Shown: in pieces, positions 47,034 through 61,003 of the stretch
How the letters are laid out: each line of letters opens with the position of its first letter
How positions within the stretch are numbered: position 1 is the first letter of the stretch
Assembly: GCF_034377285.1 (NCBI RefSeq)
Contig: NZ_CP139715.1
Location: 806,001-870,000, forward strand
Source: Thalassobaculum sp. OXR-137
GTDB taxonomy: Bacteria; Pseudomonadota; Alphaproteobacteria; Thalassobaculales; Thalassobaculaceae
Length of the DNA: 64,000 bases
Direction of reading: 5' to 3'
Translations under genes and position numbers: made by a program
The notes under the pieces: model-generated
What the model saw: only the letters and a program-made list of their open reading frames with translations
What the model was told of the DNA's origin: nothing
Databases searched by the model: none

Positions 47034-47873
47034 ATGGAAACCACCGTCTTCGCCGCCGTCCTGTTCGCCGCCCTGCTGCATGCCGGCTGGAACGCCGCGG
47101 TGAAGGTCGGGCTCGACCGGTTCTCCTCGATCCTGCTGCTGGCCATCGTCCAGGCGGCGATCGCCGTGCCGCTGCTGCCCTTCGTGCCGCTGCCGGCACC
47201 GGAGGGCTGGTGGTGGATCGCCGCGGCCGCCCTGCTGCATGCCGGCTACAAGCTGTTCCTCATCCAGGCCTATGCCCATGCGGATCTGAGCCAGGCCTAT
47301 CCGCTGGCCCGCGGCACCGCACCGCTGATCGTGTCGGCGGTGTCGATCCTGTTCCTCGGCGTCAGCTTCACCGGCGTCCAGATGCTGGCGATCGCGGCGA
47401 TCTCCGGCGGTATCCTGGTGATGGCGCTGCGCGGTAGCGACAGCGGCCGGATGCAGGGCAAGGCGCTGTTCTACGCCCTGGGAACGGCCGGTTTCACCGC
47501 CAGCTACACCCTGATGGACGGGGTCGGCGCCCGGGTCGCCGGCTCGCCCTCGGGCTTCATCCTGTGGATGGTCATCGGCGACGCCATGGTCATGGTGGCC
47601 TTCGCCGTCGCCACCCGCGGCACGGGGGTGTTCGCCGCCCTGGTCCCGGCCTGGAAGACCGGTCTGGCGGCGGGGGCCATGTCGCTCGGCTCCTACTGGA
47701 TCGCGGTCTGGGCATTCACCCAGGCGCCGATCGCCCTGGTCGCCGCCCTGCGCGAGAGCAGCATCCTGTTCGCGATCCTGATCGCCGCCTTCGTCATGCG
47801 CGAGCGGGTGAGCGGCTGGCGCTGGGGGTCGGCCCTGATGATCGCCGCCGGGGTCGCCCTGACGCGGGCCTGA
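47034..47873 (+). CDS. EamA/DMT family transporter
   Basis: This 279-residue inner-membrane protein of the drug/metabolite transporter superfamily has about ten hydrophobic segments in two halves. Motifs are [40 protein letters not shown] and [20 protein letters not shown]. The substrate is unknown; members export amino acids, metabolites or phospholipid-type compounds. A consensus Pho box precedes it and a LysR gene is divergent, so it may be induced under phosphate limitation. Confidence 0.9.
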   Translation: METTVFAAVLFAALLHAGWNAAVKVGLDRFSSILLLAIVQAAIAVPLLPFVPLPAPEGWWWIAAAALLHAGYKLFLIQAYAHADLSQAYPLARGTAPLIVSAVSILFLGVSFTGVQMLAIAAISGGILVMALRGSDSGRMQGKALFYALGTAGFTASYTLMDGVGARVAGSPSGFILWMVIGDAMVMVAFAVATRGTGVFAALVPAWKTGLAAGAMSLGSYWIAVWAFTQAPIALVAALRESSILFAILIAAFVMRERVSGWRWGSALMIAAGVALTRA

Positions 47874-49994
<2,121 letters not shown>

Positions 49995-50009
49995 CCAAGA
50001 TCACAGTCG

Positions 50010-50100
50010 CTGACGTACGTCGGGACCATGCGTCCAGCGCCGAGCCCTGGGTCCCGGGCAGCCCCCGGGTCGGGCCCGGGGTCTCCCGGGATGACGTGGG
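50010..50100. repeat. Right half of the interrupted REP-like hairpin and further palindromes
   Basis: CTGACGTACGTCGGGACCATG (from 50010) is the right half of the IS110 target hairpin; it resembles CTGACGCACGTCAGGACC at 53821-53838. Further GC palindromes (GGGTCCCGGG..., CCCCGGGTCGGGCCCGGGG) follow, ending in GGGATGACG near 50089-50097. The whole gap 49995-50209 before recQ holds no gene. Confidence 0.65.
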
Positions 50101-50209
50101 GAATGTGTACGGTCGGATACGCCGGGCGCCAAACGCGGCGATTCGCGCCCTGCCGGTGCCATAGCCATGGCCCCGCAACGCCCGCGATCCGCCGGAATGC
50201 CAAGGCCCC

Positions 50210-53811
<3,602 letters not shown>

Positions 53812-54060
53812 GACGTCATCCTGACGCACGTCAGGACCAAGCCACTCACCCTTCCATCACCGCACTTCCCGGCCTTGTGCCGGGACCCACCCATCCATCG
53901 CTAGATCGCGGTCGACTATACCCTTTAGTGCTCGGGCGCACCCTGCCGTAGGCCCCGGCACAAGGCCGGGGAGTGGGTTAGGGAAGGAATACGAAACTCG
54001 ATCCGGTGCACAGAAGCCGGGTGCTTGATCCTGATTTGCATCAGGATGACGGCTGGAGGG
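53812..54060. repeat. Cluster of REP-like hairpins between convergent genes
   Basis: TCCTGAC-GCAC-GTCAGGA (53819-53836) is an intact relative of the IS110 target. A nested pair follows: CACTTCCCGGCCTTGTGCCGGG at about 53863-53884 and its near reverse complement at about 53951-53976, each arm also a hairpin around CCTTGTG. Then comes ATCCTGA-TTTGCA-TCAGGAT (54028-54047). The 249-bp gap otherwise holds no gene. It may terminate transcription from both sides. Confidence 0.8.
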
Positions 54061-55047
54061 TCAGTCCCCGCAGAACCGCCGCAGCGTGGCGGCGTCCGCC
54101 TCCTCCCCCGAGGGCAGGGCCGCTTCCGGATCCCGCGTCCAGGCGGCGATGTCGGCGATGACCTGTTCGCGCTCCAGGTCGCGGAACAGCATGTGATAGC
54201 CGTCCTCGTACAGCGCCACCCGGCGGTCCGGCGGCAGGGCCTTCAGCATGGCGCAGGTCGGTCTGCGCGGCACGAGCTGGTCCTTGCGGCCGTAGAGCAC
54301 GAGGATCGGCCCGCGCAGGTTGGGCGCCTGTTGCTGGGCGGCGTCCATCAGCGCCACCAGACCGTAGACCGTGTCGACCCGCGGCCGCTTGATGAACAGC
54401 GGGTCGCGCGCCAGCTCCCGCAGCATGGCGAAATTGTCGCTCGGGATGATCCGGATGCCGCGGGGCTCCAGCGGCAGCCAGGGAACCGTATGGGCCATGA
54501 TGTCCAGCGGCAGCGTCTGGAACAGCGGCATCCAGTCGCGGCCCCAGACCGCCGGCGCCGACAGCACCGCACCGTCCGCTTCGGTCTCCGGATAGGACAG
54601 GGCGAGCATCGCCACCGCCCCGCCCATGCTCTCGCCCAGCAGGTAGACGGGCACGCCCGGCATGTCGGCCTTCGCCAGGCGGACGAGGGTCTCCGCATCG
54701 CGGGCCATGCGGTCGCCGCCGGCCCACATGCCGTACCCCGGGGCCTCGCCGAAGCCGCGCTGGTCCGCCGCATAGACCGCCACCCCCTGGGCCGACAGGT
54801 CGTCGCCGAGCTCGTCGAAGGCGTTGGAATAGTCGCCGAAGCCGTGCAGGGCGACGACGGCCGCCGCGGCGGGGCCGTCCGGCCGCCAGATCCGCATCGG
54901 CAGGCGGATGCCGTCATCCATCACCGCGAAGGGCCGCTGCACCAGTTTGGGCACCACCGCATCCTTGCCCGGCGGGGCGAGCTGCGGCGCGCAGGCGGCC
55001 AGGACAAACAGGCAAACGATGGTTAACGACAGGCGGACCGACCCCAT
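54061..55047 (-). CDS. Lipoprotein alpha/beta hydrolase (lysophospholipase-like)
   Basis: This protein of about 328 residues has a lipoprotein signal peptide (LSLTIVCLFVLAAC, Cys lipidation site). The fold follows: VVALHGFGDYSNAFDELG, VYAADQRGFGEAPG, nucleophile Ser in VYLLGESMGGAVAML, acid Asp in ILVLYGRKDQLVP and His in LYEDGYHMLFRDLE. This is the monoacylglycerol lipase/PldB-like group. The ATG at 55047 is preferred; a TTG at 55068 is possible. It is anchored in the envelope and probably cleaves lysophospholipids or monoacylglycerols. Confidence 0.87.
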   Translation of the reverse strand: MGSVRLSLTIVCLFVLAACAPQLAPPGKDAVVPKLVQRPFAVMDDGIRLPMRIWRPDGPAAAAVVALHGFGDYSNAFDELGDDLSAQGVAVYAADQRGFGEAPGYGMWAGGDRMARDAETLVRLAKADMPGVPVYLLGESMGGAVAMLALSYPETEADGAVLSAPAVWGRDWMPLFQTLPLDIMAHTVPWLPLEPRGIRIIPSDNFAMLRELARDPLFIKRPRVDTVYGLVALMDAAQQQAPNLRGPILVLYGRKDQLVPRRPTCAMLKALPPDRRVALYEDGYHMLFRDLEREQVIADIAAWTRDPEAALPSGEEADAATLRRFCGD

Positions 55048-55144
55048 GACCCCATCCGACAGTATCAAATCCTTGCGGGAGACGCGGTCGTGGGTATCAT
55101 CCGGCGATCACGTGAACAAGCGCGGCAGCGCGGAGGGACGGGCC

Positions 55145-55342
55145 ATGGCGGCGGTAGGCAACGACGCGTTCGAGACCATCGAAGTGACCGGACACCGGGT
55201 CGCCTGCGACGGCGGCGACGGCCCGCTGGGCCACCCCCGGGTGTTCCTGGAGATCCCCGAGGACGAGCACAAGGTGGTCTGCCCCTACTGCTCCAAGACC
55301 TATGTCATGGTCGCCGAGGGTGCGGGCGAACACGCCGCCTGA
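55145..55342 (+). CDS. Zinc-finger domain protein (zf-CHCC, NDUFS6-like)
   Basis: This 65-residue protein has FETIEVTGHRVACDGG, LGHPRVFLEIPEDEHKVVCPYCSKTYVM. The zinc ligands are probably the Cys and His in the N part (Cys22, His30) and CPYC, as in the mitochondrial complex I accessory subunit NDUFS6. GGAGGG precedes the ATG at 55145. Bacterial members are common in alphaproteobacteria and may be a complex I or iron-sulfur accessory factor; this is inference. Confidence 0.85.
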   Translation: MAAVGNDAFETIEVTGHRVACDGGDGPLGHPRVFLEIPEDEHKVVCPYCSKTYVMVAEGAGEHAA

Positions 55343-55356
55343 GCGGCCGGTCCGGT

Positions 55357-55839
55357 CTATTCCAGGACTTTAGGCCAGTTGCCGTCGGCCGCCTTGATGT
55401 GGCCGGGGACGTCGGCTTCCCATTTCTTCTGAACGTCGGCGTTGTAGTTCAGGTACAGCCGGCCGTCGACGATGCGCCAATGCTGCGGGTCGCCCTTGGC
55501 CGTATAGCCCTGGGACACCGCCCAGGCGCAGTAGTCGCCGTATTGCGGTGCGTATTTGCCCGGATTGGCGATGAAGGCGTCGCGGTGCTCGGCCGAGGTG
55601 AAGCGCCAGGTCGCGCCCTTGTACTCGGTCTCGAACTTGTCCGAGCCCTCCACCGGCTTGCCGTCGGTGAAGTAGGCGACCGGATCGTAACCGTCCACCG
55701 CCGTGCTCGACAGGAACTCGGTATAGACCGGGTCCTGTCCGGCATGGGTGATCCGCGGCCCGACGAAGGCGATCAGCCCGGCGACCGCCAGGATGCCGAC
55801 GACACGGGCCAGGCCCTTGGAAAACGACACGTACTGCAT
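55357..55839 (-). CDS. YHS-domain exported protein
   Basis: This 160-residue protein has an N-terminal hydrophobic signal segment (LARVVGILAVAGLIAFVGP). The YHS-type region follows: TAVDGYDPVAYFTDGKPVEGS, YKGATWRFTSAEHRDAFIANPGKYAPQYGDYCAWAVSQG and WRIVDGRLYLNYNADVQKKWE. YHS domains may bind copper or another metal; this subgroup is uncharacterised. It converges on the zf-CHCC gene with 14 bp between them. Confidence 0.85.
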   Translation of the reverse strand: MQYVSFSKGLARVVGILAVAGLIAFVGPRITHAGQDPVYTEFLSSTAVDGYDPVAYFTDGKPVEGSDKFETEYKGATWRFTSAEHRDAFIANPGKYAPQYGDYCAWAVSQGYTAKGDPQHWRIVDGRLYLNYNADVQKKWEADVPGHIKAADGNWPKVLE

Positions 55840-56028
55840 GACCTGCTTGCTTCCCTGTGCGGACAGTTCCCGATCGATTTCCCGAGCATACGGGCAGACG
55901 GCGGTCGCGCGACATCACGCGCCCGCGACCTTGCGGTAAAGGGTCCGTGAGGCAGGACTGGGGCGCACTGTGAGGACAAATCAGGTCCACGTTTACTTTT
56001 CTGACCCTGCCTCGTGCATAGTGACGAT

Positions 56029-56697
56029 ATGACGACGCTCCGCCTCCTCCTGGCAGTCGCCGCCGTGGTGCTGGCTTGCAGCCTGGCCTGGGCGCGCTCG
56101 GAGTCCGCGCCGCTCCATGGCCTGCGCGCACTCGCGGGTCAGCCTTCGAATACACTGGTGCGCACCGATGTTTTCCGGAAGGTGCTGGAGCGGTTCCTGC
56201 CTACGTGTGTCCGCTCGGACATCCTGTATCCGGGAGCGACGGCCTCGGGCTCCGTCATGGAGGTTCTGAGCCTGCCCGGCCAAGCGCTGCGGCTCAGCGG
56301 GGACGACCGGTTCCTGACCGCCGAGAGTTGTCGGGTGCATGAATGCTCGGCCTCCAAGGGCGTGGTCGTCCTCGATACGGAAACCGCTGCCCTGTGTGCC
56401 GTGATCTTTCATCCCTTCTTCCGCGTGGACGACAATTTCGATCGGCTCGGAAACCCGCTTGACCGTCAGGTCGTCTCGATCGAGGCGGAAATTTTCGTGC
56501 CCGCAGCCGATGACGGTCGGCCGAGTCTCCTTGCGAGATGCGCCGATGCCTTCGCCGACGCGGTCCATCGGGCGGTTTCCGAGGGTCAGTCCGTCCGGTA
56601 CTCCGACATCGAGATCCGGACCGCCCCGACCTTTTCCTCCGACCGGACGCTTCGGAGCCTCTTCCAGCCCTTTGGCGATCGGCCACCGCAGCGCTGA
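56029..56697 (+). CDS. Hypothetical exported protein
   Basis: This 222-residue protein from the ATG at 56029 has a signal peptide (LRLLLAVAAVVLACSLAWA). The body has four Cys: CVRSDILYPG, ESCRVHECSA, ETAALCAVIF and LARCADAF, which may form two disulfides in the periplasm. No family recognised. Codon use is a little lower in GC than its neighbours, like the next gene, hinting at acquisition. Confidence 0.65.
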   Translation: MTTLRLLLAVAAVVLACSLAWARSESAPLHGLRALAGQPSNTLVRTDVFRKVLERFLPTCVRSDILYPGATASGSVMEVLSLPGQALRLSGDDRFLTAESCRVHECSASKGVVVLDTETAALCAVIFHPFFRVDDNFDRLGNPLDRQVVSIEAEIFVPAADDGRPSLLARCADAFADAVHRAVSEGQSVRYSDIEIRTAPTFSSDRTLRSLFQPFGDRPPQR

Positions 56698-56716
56698 CGG
56701 CCCGCGACCGACGATG

Positions 56717-57058
56717 CTATTGCCTCAGGCGCCGGAGGGCGGGCTCCATGTGGTCGGCTTCCTGATGACGTCGGCTCTGGTGGTCGTCCCTGAAATTCCG
56801 AAGTTCGGCCAGGGCCGCCTCCCAATCCTGAGCGGTGATGTGCTTCCAGAATGTCGGTGTCTGCGTCGCCAGATTGCCGTACTGCCACGTGACGGACGCT
56901 ATGACGGTCTGAAACTCTGGCGGCAAATCCCCAAACCGCACCATTCCAGGCTGAAGCACCGCGTTGTAGCTCTGGATCATCGGTTGAATTGTAAATTTCT
57001 TATAGTCGTCTTCGAATTTCTCCCAAACCGCCAGGGCGACCGAGAAGTCCTCGTTCAT
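56717..57058 (-). pseudogene. C-terminal remnant of a pesticin/T4-lysozyme-like muramidase
   Basis: This 113-residue frame carries YNAVLQPGMVRFGDLPPEFQTVIASVTWQYGNLA, then TPTFWKHITAQDWEAALAEL and RNFRDDHQSRRHQEADHME. That is the C-terminal lobe of pesticin-like muramidases (T4 lysozyme superfamily). The N-terminal lobe, with the catalytic Glu, is absent: stops interrupt the frame just before the ATG at 57058, and polA starts about 100 bp further. It is therefore a truncated remnant or at most an inactive domain. The GC content is below its surroundings, suggesting a foreign origin. Confidence 0.6.
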
Positions 57059-57165
57059 ATCCTATAATCATGGGCGATAGGACCGCCCGTCGACGCGCTT
57101 CGCGGTTGCCGAAACGCCTCCGTCCTTTAGAGTCGCGCCCAGCCTCACCAGCCCCGGAAGATCCG

Positions 57166-59988
57166 ATGGCCGACACCTGCGCCCCCGCCGTCCCGACCCC
57201 CACCGAACCGGGGCAGAGCCACCTCTTCCTGGTGGACGGGTCGGGCTACATTTTCCGCGCCTATCACGCCCTGCCGCCCATGAGCCGGCGGGACGGAACG
57301 CCGGTGAACGCGGTGTTCGGCTTCTCCAACATGCTGGTGAAGCTGATTGACGACATGGATGCCGACCACATGGCGGTGATCTTCGACGCCAGCCGGTTCA
57401 GCTTCCGCAACGACATCTACCCTCAGTACAAGGCCCAGCGCCCCGACGCGCCGGAGGATCTGGTCCCGCAATTCCCGCTGATCCGCGAAGCGACCCGCGC
57501 CTTCAACGCGCCCTGCATCGAGATGGACGGGTTCGAGGCCGACGACATCATCGCGACCTATGCCCGCCAGGCGGTGGAGCAGGGCTGGCGCGTCACCATC
57601 GTGTCTTCCGACAAGGACCTGATGCAGCTCGTGCGGCCCGGCGTCGACATGTTCGACCCGATGAAGAACGTGGCGATCGGCCCGGATCAGGTGATGGAGA
57701 AGTTCGGCGTCGCCCCGAACAAGGTGGTCGACGTCCAGGCGCTGGCCGGCGACAGCGTCGACAACGTGCCCGGGGTGCCCGGCATCGGCGTCAAGACCGC
57801 CGCCCAGCTCATCGGCGAATACGGCGACCTGGAGACCCTTCTGGAGCGCGCGGGGGAGATCAAGCAGCCCAAACGGCGCGAGAACCTGATCGAACATGCC
57901 GAGCTGGCCCGCATCTCCAAGCAGCTCGTCACCCTGAAGGATGACGTGAACGTGCCGGAGCCGCTGGGCGACCTGGTGGTCCGCGGGATCGATTCCGACA
58001 AGATTCTGGCCTTCCTGCGCGAGCAGAACTTCAAGCGGCTGATCGCCCGGTTCGAAAGCGAGGCCGGACAGGCCGCCGGCGAGACCGCGTCCACCGCCGC
58101 CGTCTCCGCTCCGACCGGTGAGGCGGCCGGCTACGAGCTGGTGACCGACATGGCGGCGCTGCAGGGCTGGATCGCCGCGGCGGAGGCCCAGGGGGCGGTT
58201 GCTTTCGACACCGAAACGACCTCGCTCAACGCCATGCGGGCCGAGCTGGTGGGCGTGTCCCTCGCCCTGGCACCGGGCAGGGCCTGCTACATCCCCCTGC
58301 GCCATGTGGGTTCCGCCGCCCAGGGCGAGCTGCTCTCCGCCCCCTCCGCCGGCGACAACCCGGAGCAGGTGCCGTTCGAGCCGGCCATCGCCGCGCTGAA
58401 GTGGCTGTTCGAGAATCCGGCGGTCCTGAAGATCGCCCACAACGCCAAATACGACTGCCTGGTGCTGAGCCGGAAATCCAATGGCGGCATCGCGGTGGCA
58501 CCGCTCGACGACACCATGTGCGCCTCCTACGTGCTGGAGGGCGGGCTGCACGGCCATGGGCTCGACGAGCTGTCGCTGCTGCATTTCGAGCATCGCAACA
58601 TCAAGTTCGAGGAGGTCTGCGGCAAGGGCAAGAGCCAGATCGGCTTCGCCGAAGTGCCGCTCGACAGGGCCCGGGACTATGCCGCCGAGGACGCGGACAT
58701 GGCGTGGCGCCTGCATCAGGTGCTGCGCCCGCGCCTGGTCGACGAGCACATGACGACGGTCTACGAGACCCTGGAGCGGCCGCTGATCCCGGTGCTGGTC
58801 GACATGGAGCGCAACGGCATCCGGGTCGACCCGAAGATCCTGAACGACATGTCGGCCGATTTCGCCAAGCGCCTGGTCGAGCGCGAGGGCGAGATCCACG
58901 CCCTGGCCGGCGAGCCGTTCAACGTCGCCTCCCCCAAGCAGCTCGGCGAGATCCTGTTCGACAAGATGGGCATTCCCGGCGGCAAGAAGGGCAAGACCGG
59001 CGCCTACAGCACCGGCGCCGACGTGCTGGAGGCGCTCGCCGCCCAGGGCATCGAGCTGGCGGAGAAGGTGCTCGACTACCGCCAGATCGCCAAGCTGAAG
59101 TCGACCTATACCGACGCGCTGGTGGGCGACATCAACCCGGAGACCAACCGGGTGCACACCTCCTATTCGATGACCGGTGCGGCCACCGGCCGGCTGTCCT
59201 CCAACGACCCGAACCTGCAGAACATCCCGATCCGCACCGAGGAGGGGCGCAAGATCCGCACCGCCTTCGTCGCCGAGCCGGGCAACCTGCTGCTCTCGGT
59301 CGACTACTCGCAGATCGAGCTGCGGCTGGTCGCCGACATCGCCGGGCTGGAGACCATGCGTGCCGCCTTCCGCGAGGGCATCGACATCCACGCCCAAACC
59401 GCCTCGGAGGTGTTTGGTGTGCCGCTGTCGGAGATGACGCCGGACATCCGCCGCAAGGCCAAGGCGATCAATTTCGGCATCATCTACGGCATTTCCGGCT
59501 TCGGCCTGGCGCGCCAGCTCGGCACGCCCCAGGGCGAGGCGCAGCAATACATCAACGCCTATTTCGAGCGCTTCCCCGGCATCCGCGACTACATGGACGA
59601 GATGAAGCGGCGGGCGCACGAATGGGGCTTCGTGGAGACCCGGTTCGGCCGCAAGGTCCATATCAACGCGATCCGCGAGAAGAACCCGGCGATGCGGAAC
59701 TTCGGCGAGCGCGCGGCGATCAACGCGCCGATCCAGGGCACGGCCGCCGACATCATCAAGCGCGCCATGGTGCGCCTGCCGGTCGCGCTGCAGCGGGCGA
59801 ACTCCAAGGCCCGGATGCTGCTGCAGGTGCATGACGAACTGCTCTTCGAGGTGCCCGAGGGCGACGTCGAAGCGACCGCTGCCCTGGTGAAGGAAGTGAT
59901 GGAGGGGGCCGCCGCCCCGGTCCTGAAGCTGTCGGTCCCGCTGGTCGCCGAGGCCGGCTGGGGCGAGAGCTGGGCCACCGCGCATTGA
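57166..59988 (+). CDS. polA: DNA polymerase I
   Basis: This 940-residue repair polymerase has a 5'-3' exonuclease domain (LFLVDGSGYIFRAYHALPP, VDNVPGVPGIGVKTAAQLI; residues 17-300), a 3'-5' exonuclease (AFDTETTSLNAM near 347, HNAKYDCLVL, YAAEDADMAW) and a polymerase domain with motif A LLSVDYSQIELRLVA near 708, motif B RRKAKAINFGIIYG near 762 and motif C LQVHDELLFE near 885. All exo acidic residues appear present. The ATG at 57166 has GGAAG seven bases upstream. Confidence 0.97.
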   Translation: MADTCAPAVPTPTEPGQSHLFLVDGSGYIFRAYHALPPMSRRDGTPVNAVFGFSNMLVKLIDDMDADHMAVIFDASRFSFRNDIYPQYKAQRPDAPEDLVPQFPLIREATRAFNAPCIEMDGFEADDIIATYARQAVEQGWRVTIVSSDKDLMQLVRPGVDMFDPMKNVAIGPDQVMEKFGVAPNKVVDVQALAGDSVDNVPGVPGIGVKTAAQLIGEYGDLETLLERAGEIKQPKRRENLIEHAELARISKQLVTLKDDVNVPEPLGDLVVRGIDSDKILAFLREQNFKRLIARFESEAGQAAGETASTAAVSAPTGEAAGYELVTDMAALQGWIAAAEAQGAVAFDTETTSLNAMRAELVGVSLALAPGRACYIPLRHVGSAAQGELLSAPSAGDNPEQVPFEPAIAALKWLFENPAVLKIAHNAKYDCLVLSRKSNGGIAVAPLDDTMCASYVLEGGLHGHGLDELSLLHFEHRNIKFEEVCGKGKSQIGFAEVPLDRARDYAAEDADMAWRLHQVLRPRLVDEHMTTVYETLERPLIPVLVDMERNGIRVDPKILNDMSADFAKRLVEREGEIHALAGEPFNVASPKQLGEILFDKMGIPGGKKGKTGAYSTGADVLEALAAQGIELAEKVLDYRQIAKLKSTYTDALVGDINPETNRVHTSYSMTGAATGRLSSNDPNLQNIPIRTEEGRKIRTAFVAEPGNLLLSVDYSQIELRLVADIAGLETMRAAFREGIDIHAQTASEVFGVPLSEMTPDIRRKAKAINFGIIYGISGFGLARQLGTPQGEAQQYINAYFERFPGIRDYMDEMKRRAHEWGFVETRFGRKVHINAIREKNPAMRNFGERAAINAPIQGTAADIIKRAMVRLPVALQRANSKARMLLQVHDELLFEVPEGDVEATAALVKEVMEGAAAPVLKLSVPLVAEAGWGESWATAH

Positions 59989-60001
59989 GGGACCCCGAGA
60001 C

Positions 60002-60928
60002 ATGAACCTCGACACCACCGCCCCGGCGCCCGCCTTCTTCGGGGCGCGCACCGACCTGCCCCTGGCCGAGGCCGAGATCGTGCTGTTCGGCGCACCCCAC
60101 GGCACGCCCTATCCGGAGTTCAGCAACGAAGCGCTCGCCGGCACGGCGGCGACGCTCCGCCGGGCGCTCAATCACGATGCCGGCTGGGCGCATCACTGGG
60201 ATTTCGACCTGGGCCGGCCGCTGGACGACGACGGCAGCCTGAAGTTCCTGGATGCCGGCGACCTGAAGACCGCCTCCCTGGACGGGGCCGGCAACCGGGA
60301 GAAGATCCGGGCGGCCACCGCCGCCGTCGTGGCGGCGGGGGCGGTGCCGATCATGATCGGCGGCGACGATTCCGTGCCGATACCCTTCATCGAGGCGCTG
60401 GCGCCGCTCGGCCCGCTGACCGTCGTCCAGGTCGACGCCCATATCGACTGGCGCGACGAACGGCGCGGCGAGAAATACGGCTTCTCCAGCACCATGCGCC
60501 GGGCCTCGGAGATGGCCCATGTGGAGCGCATCGTGCAGGTCGGTATCCGCGGCCTGGGTTCCGCCATGCAGGAGGAAGTGCAGATCGCCGAGACCTGGGG
60601 GGCGGACATCGTCACCGCCCGCGAGATCCACCGCCACGGCATCGAGGCCGCGCTGGAGCATATTCCGGCCGGCGCCAACTGCCTGATCACGCTGGATTGC
60701 GACGCCCTGGATCCGTCGATCATGAAGGCCGTCGTCGCCCCGACCCCGGGCGGGCTGAGCTACACCCAGGCGATCGAGCTGATCCACGGCGTGGCGGCCA
60801 AGGCCCGGCTGCGGGCCTTCGACATGATCGAGTTCATCCCCGAGCGCGACCCGGACGGTTTGTCCGCCCTCACCGCCGCGCGGATCCTCGTCAATGCGAT
60901 CGGTGCGATTTCCTCGACTGCCCGTTGA
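60002..60928 (+). CDS. Agmatinase-like ureohydrolase
   Basis: This 308-residue member of the arginase/agmatinase family should release urea from a guanidino compound. The binuclear Mn site is partly canonical: VDAHIDW near 145 and TLDCDALDPS near 230. However, the usual GGDHS histidine is Asp in IGGDDSVPIP near 120. The Asp variant is known to me from some alphaproteobacterial ureohydrolases, so it may define a subgroup rather than a dead enzyme. The gene starts 13 bp after polA. Substrate could be agmatine, guanidinobutyrate or another amine. Confidence 0.85.
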   Translation: MNLDTTAPAPAFFGARTDLPLAEAEIVLFGAPHGTPYPEFSNEALAGTAATLRRALNHDAGWAHHWDFDLGRPLDDDGSLKFLDAGDLKTASLDGAGNREKIRAATAAVVAAGAVPIMIGGDDSVPIPFIEALAPLGPLTVVQVDAHIDWRDERRGEKYGFSSTMRRASEMAHVERIVQVGIRGLGSAMQEEVQIAETWGADIVTAREIHRHGIEAALEHIPAGANCLITLDCDALDPSIMKAVVAPTPGGLSYTQAIELIHGVAAKARLRAFDMIEFIPERDPDGLSALTAARILVNAIGAISSTAR

Positions 60929-61003
60929 CGAAACTTTAATAGTCTCGCGGCAGGGTTCCGCGCCGCGTCTTTCCGACCGGCGGTCATTTGGGGATGGGGT
61001 TCC

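Noticed and set aside
55047..55068. Upstream TTG start for the lipoprotein hydrolase
   Set aside because: It would put charged residues before the lipoprotein signal; the ATG at 55047 gives a normal n-region, though its ribosome binding site is poor.
57000..57203. 67-codon minus-strand frame overlapping the muramidase remnant
   Set aside because: The sequence is Gly/Arg-rich, overlaps the polA start and shows no resemblance to the missing lysozyme lobe.
57145..60105. Long open frame (986 codons) antisense to polA
   Set aside because: It mirrors a strongly conserved polymerase in a high-GC frame; its translation is His/Gly/Arg/Val-rich with no domain. The same applies to the long antisense frames opposite dnaX (13169-15193), mscS (23573-26074) and mcd (429-2093).
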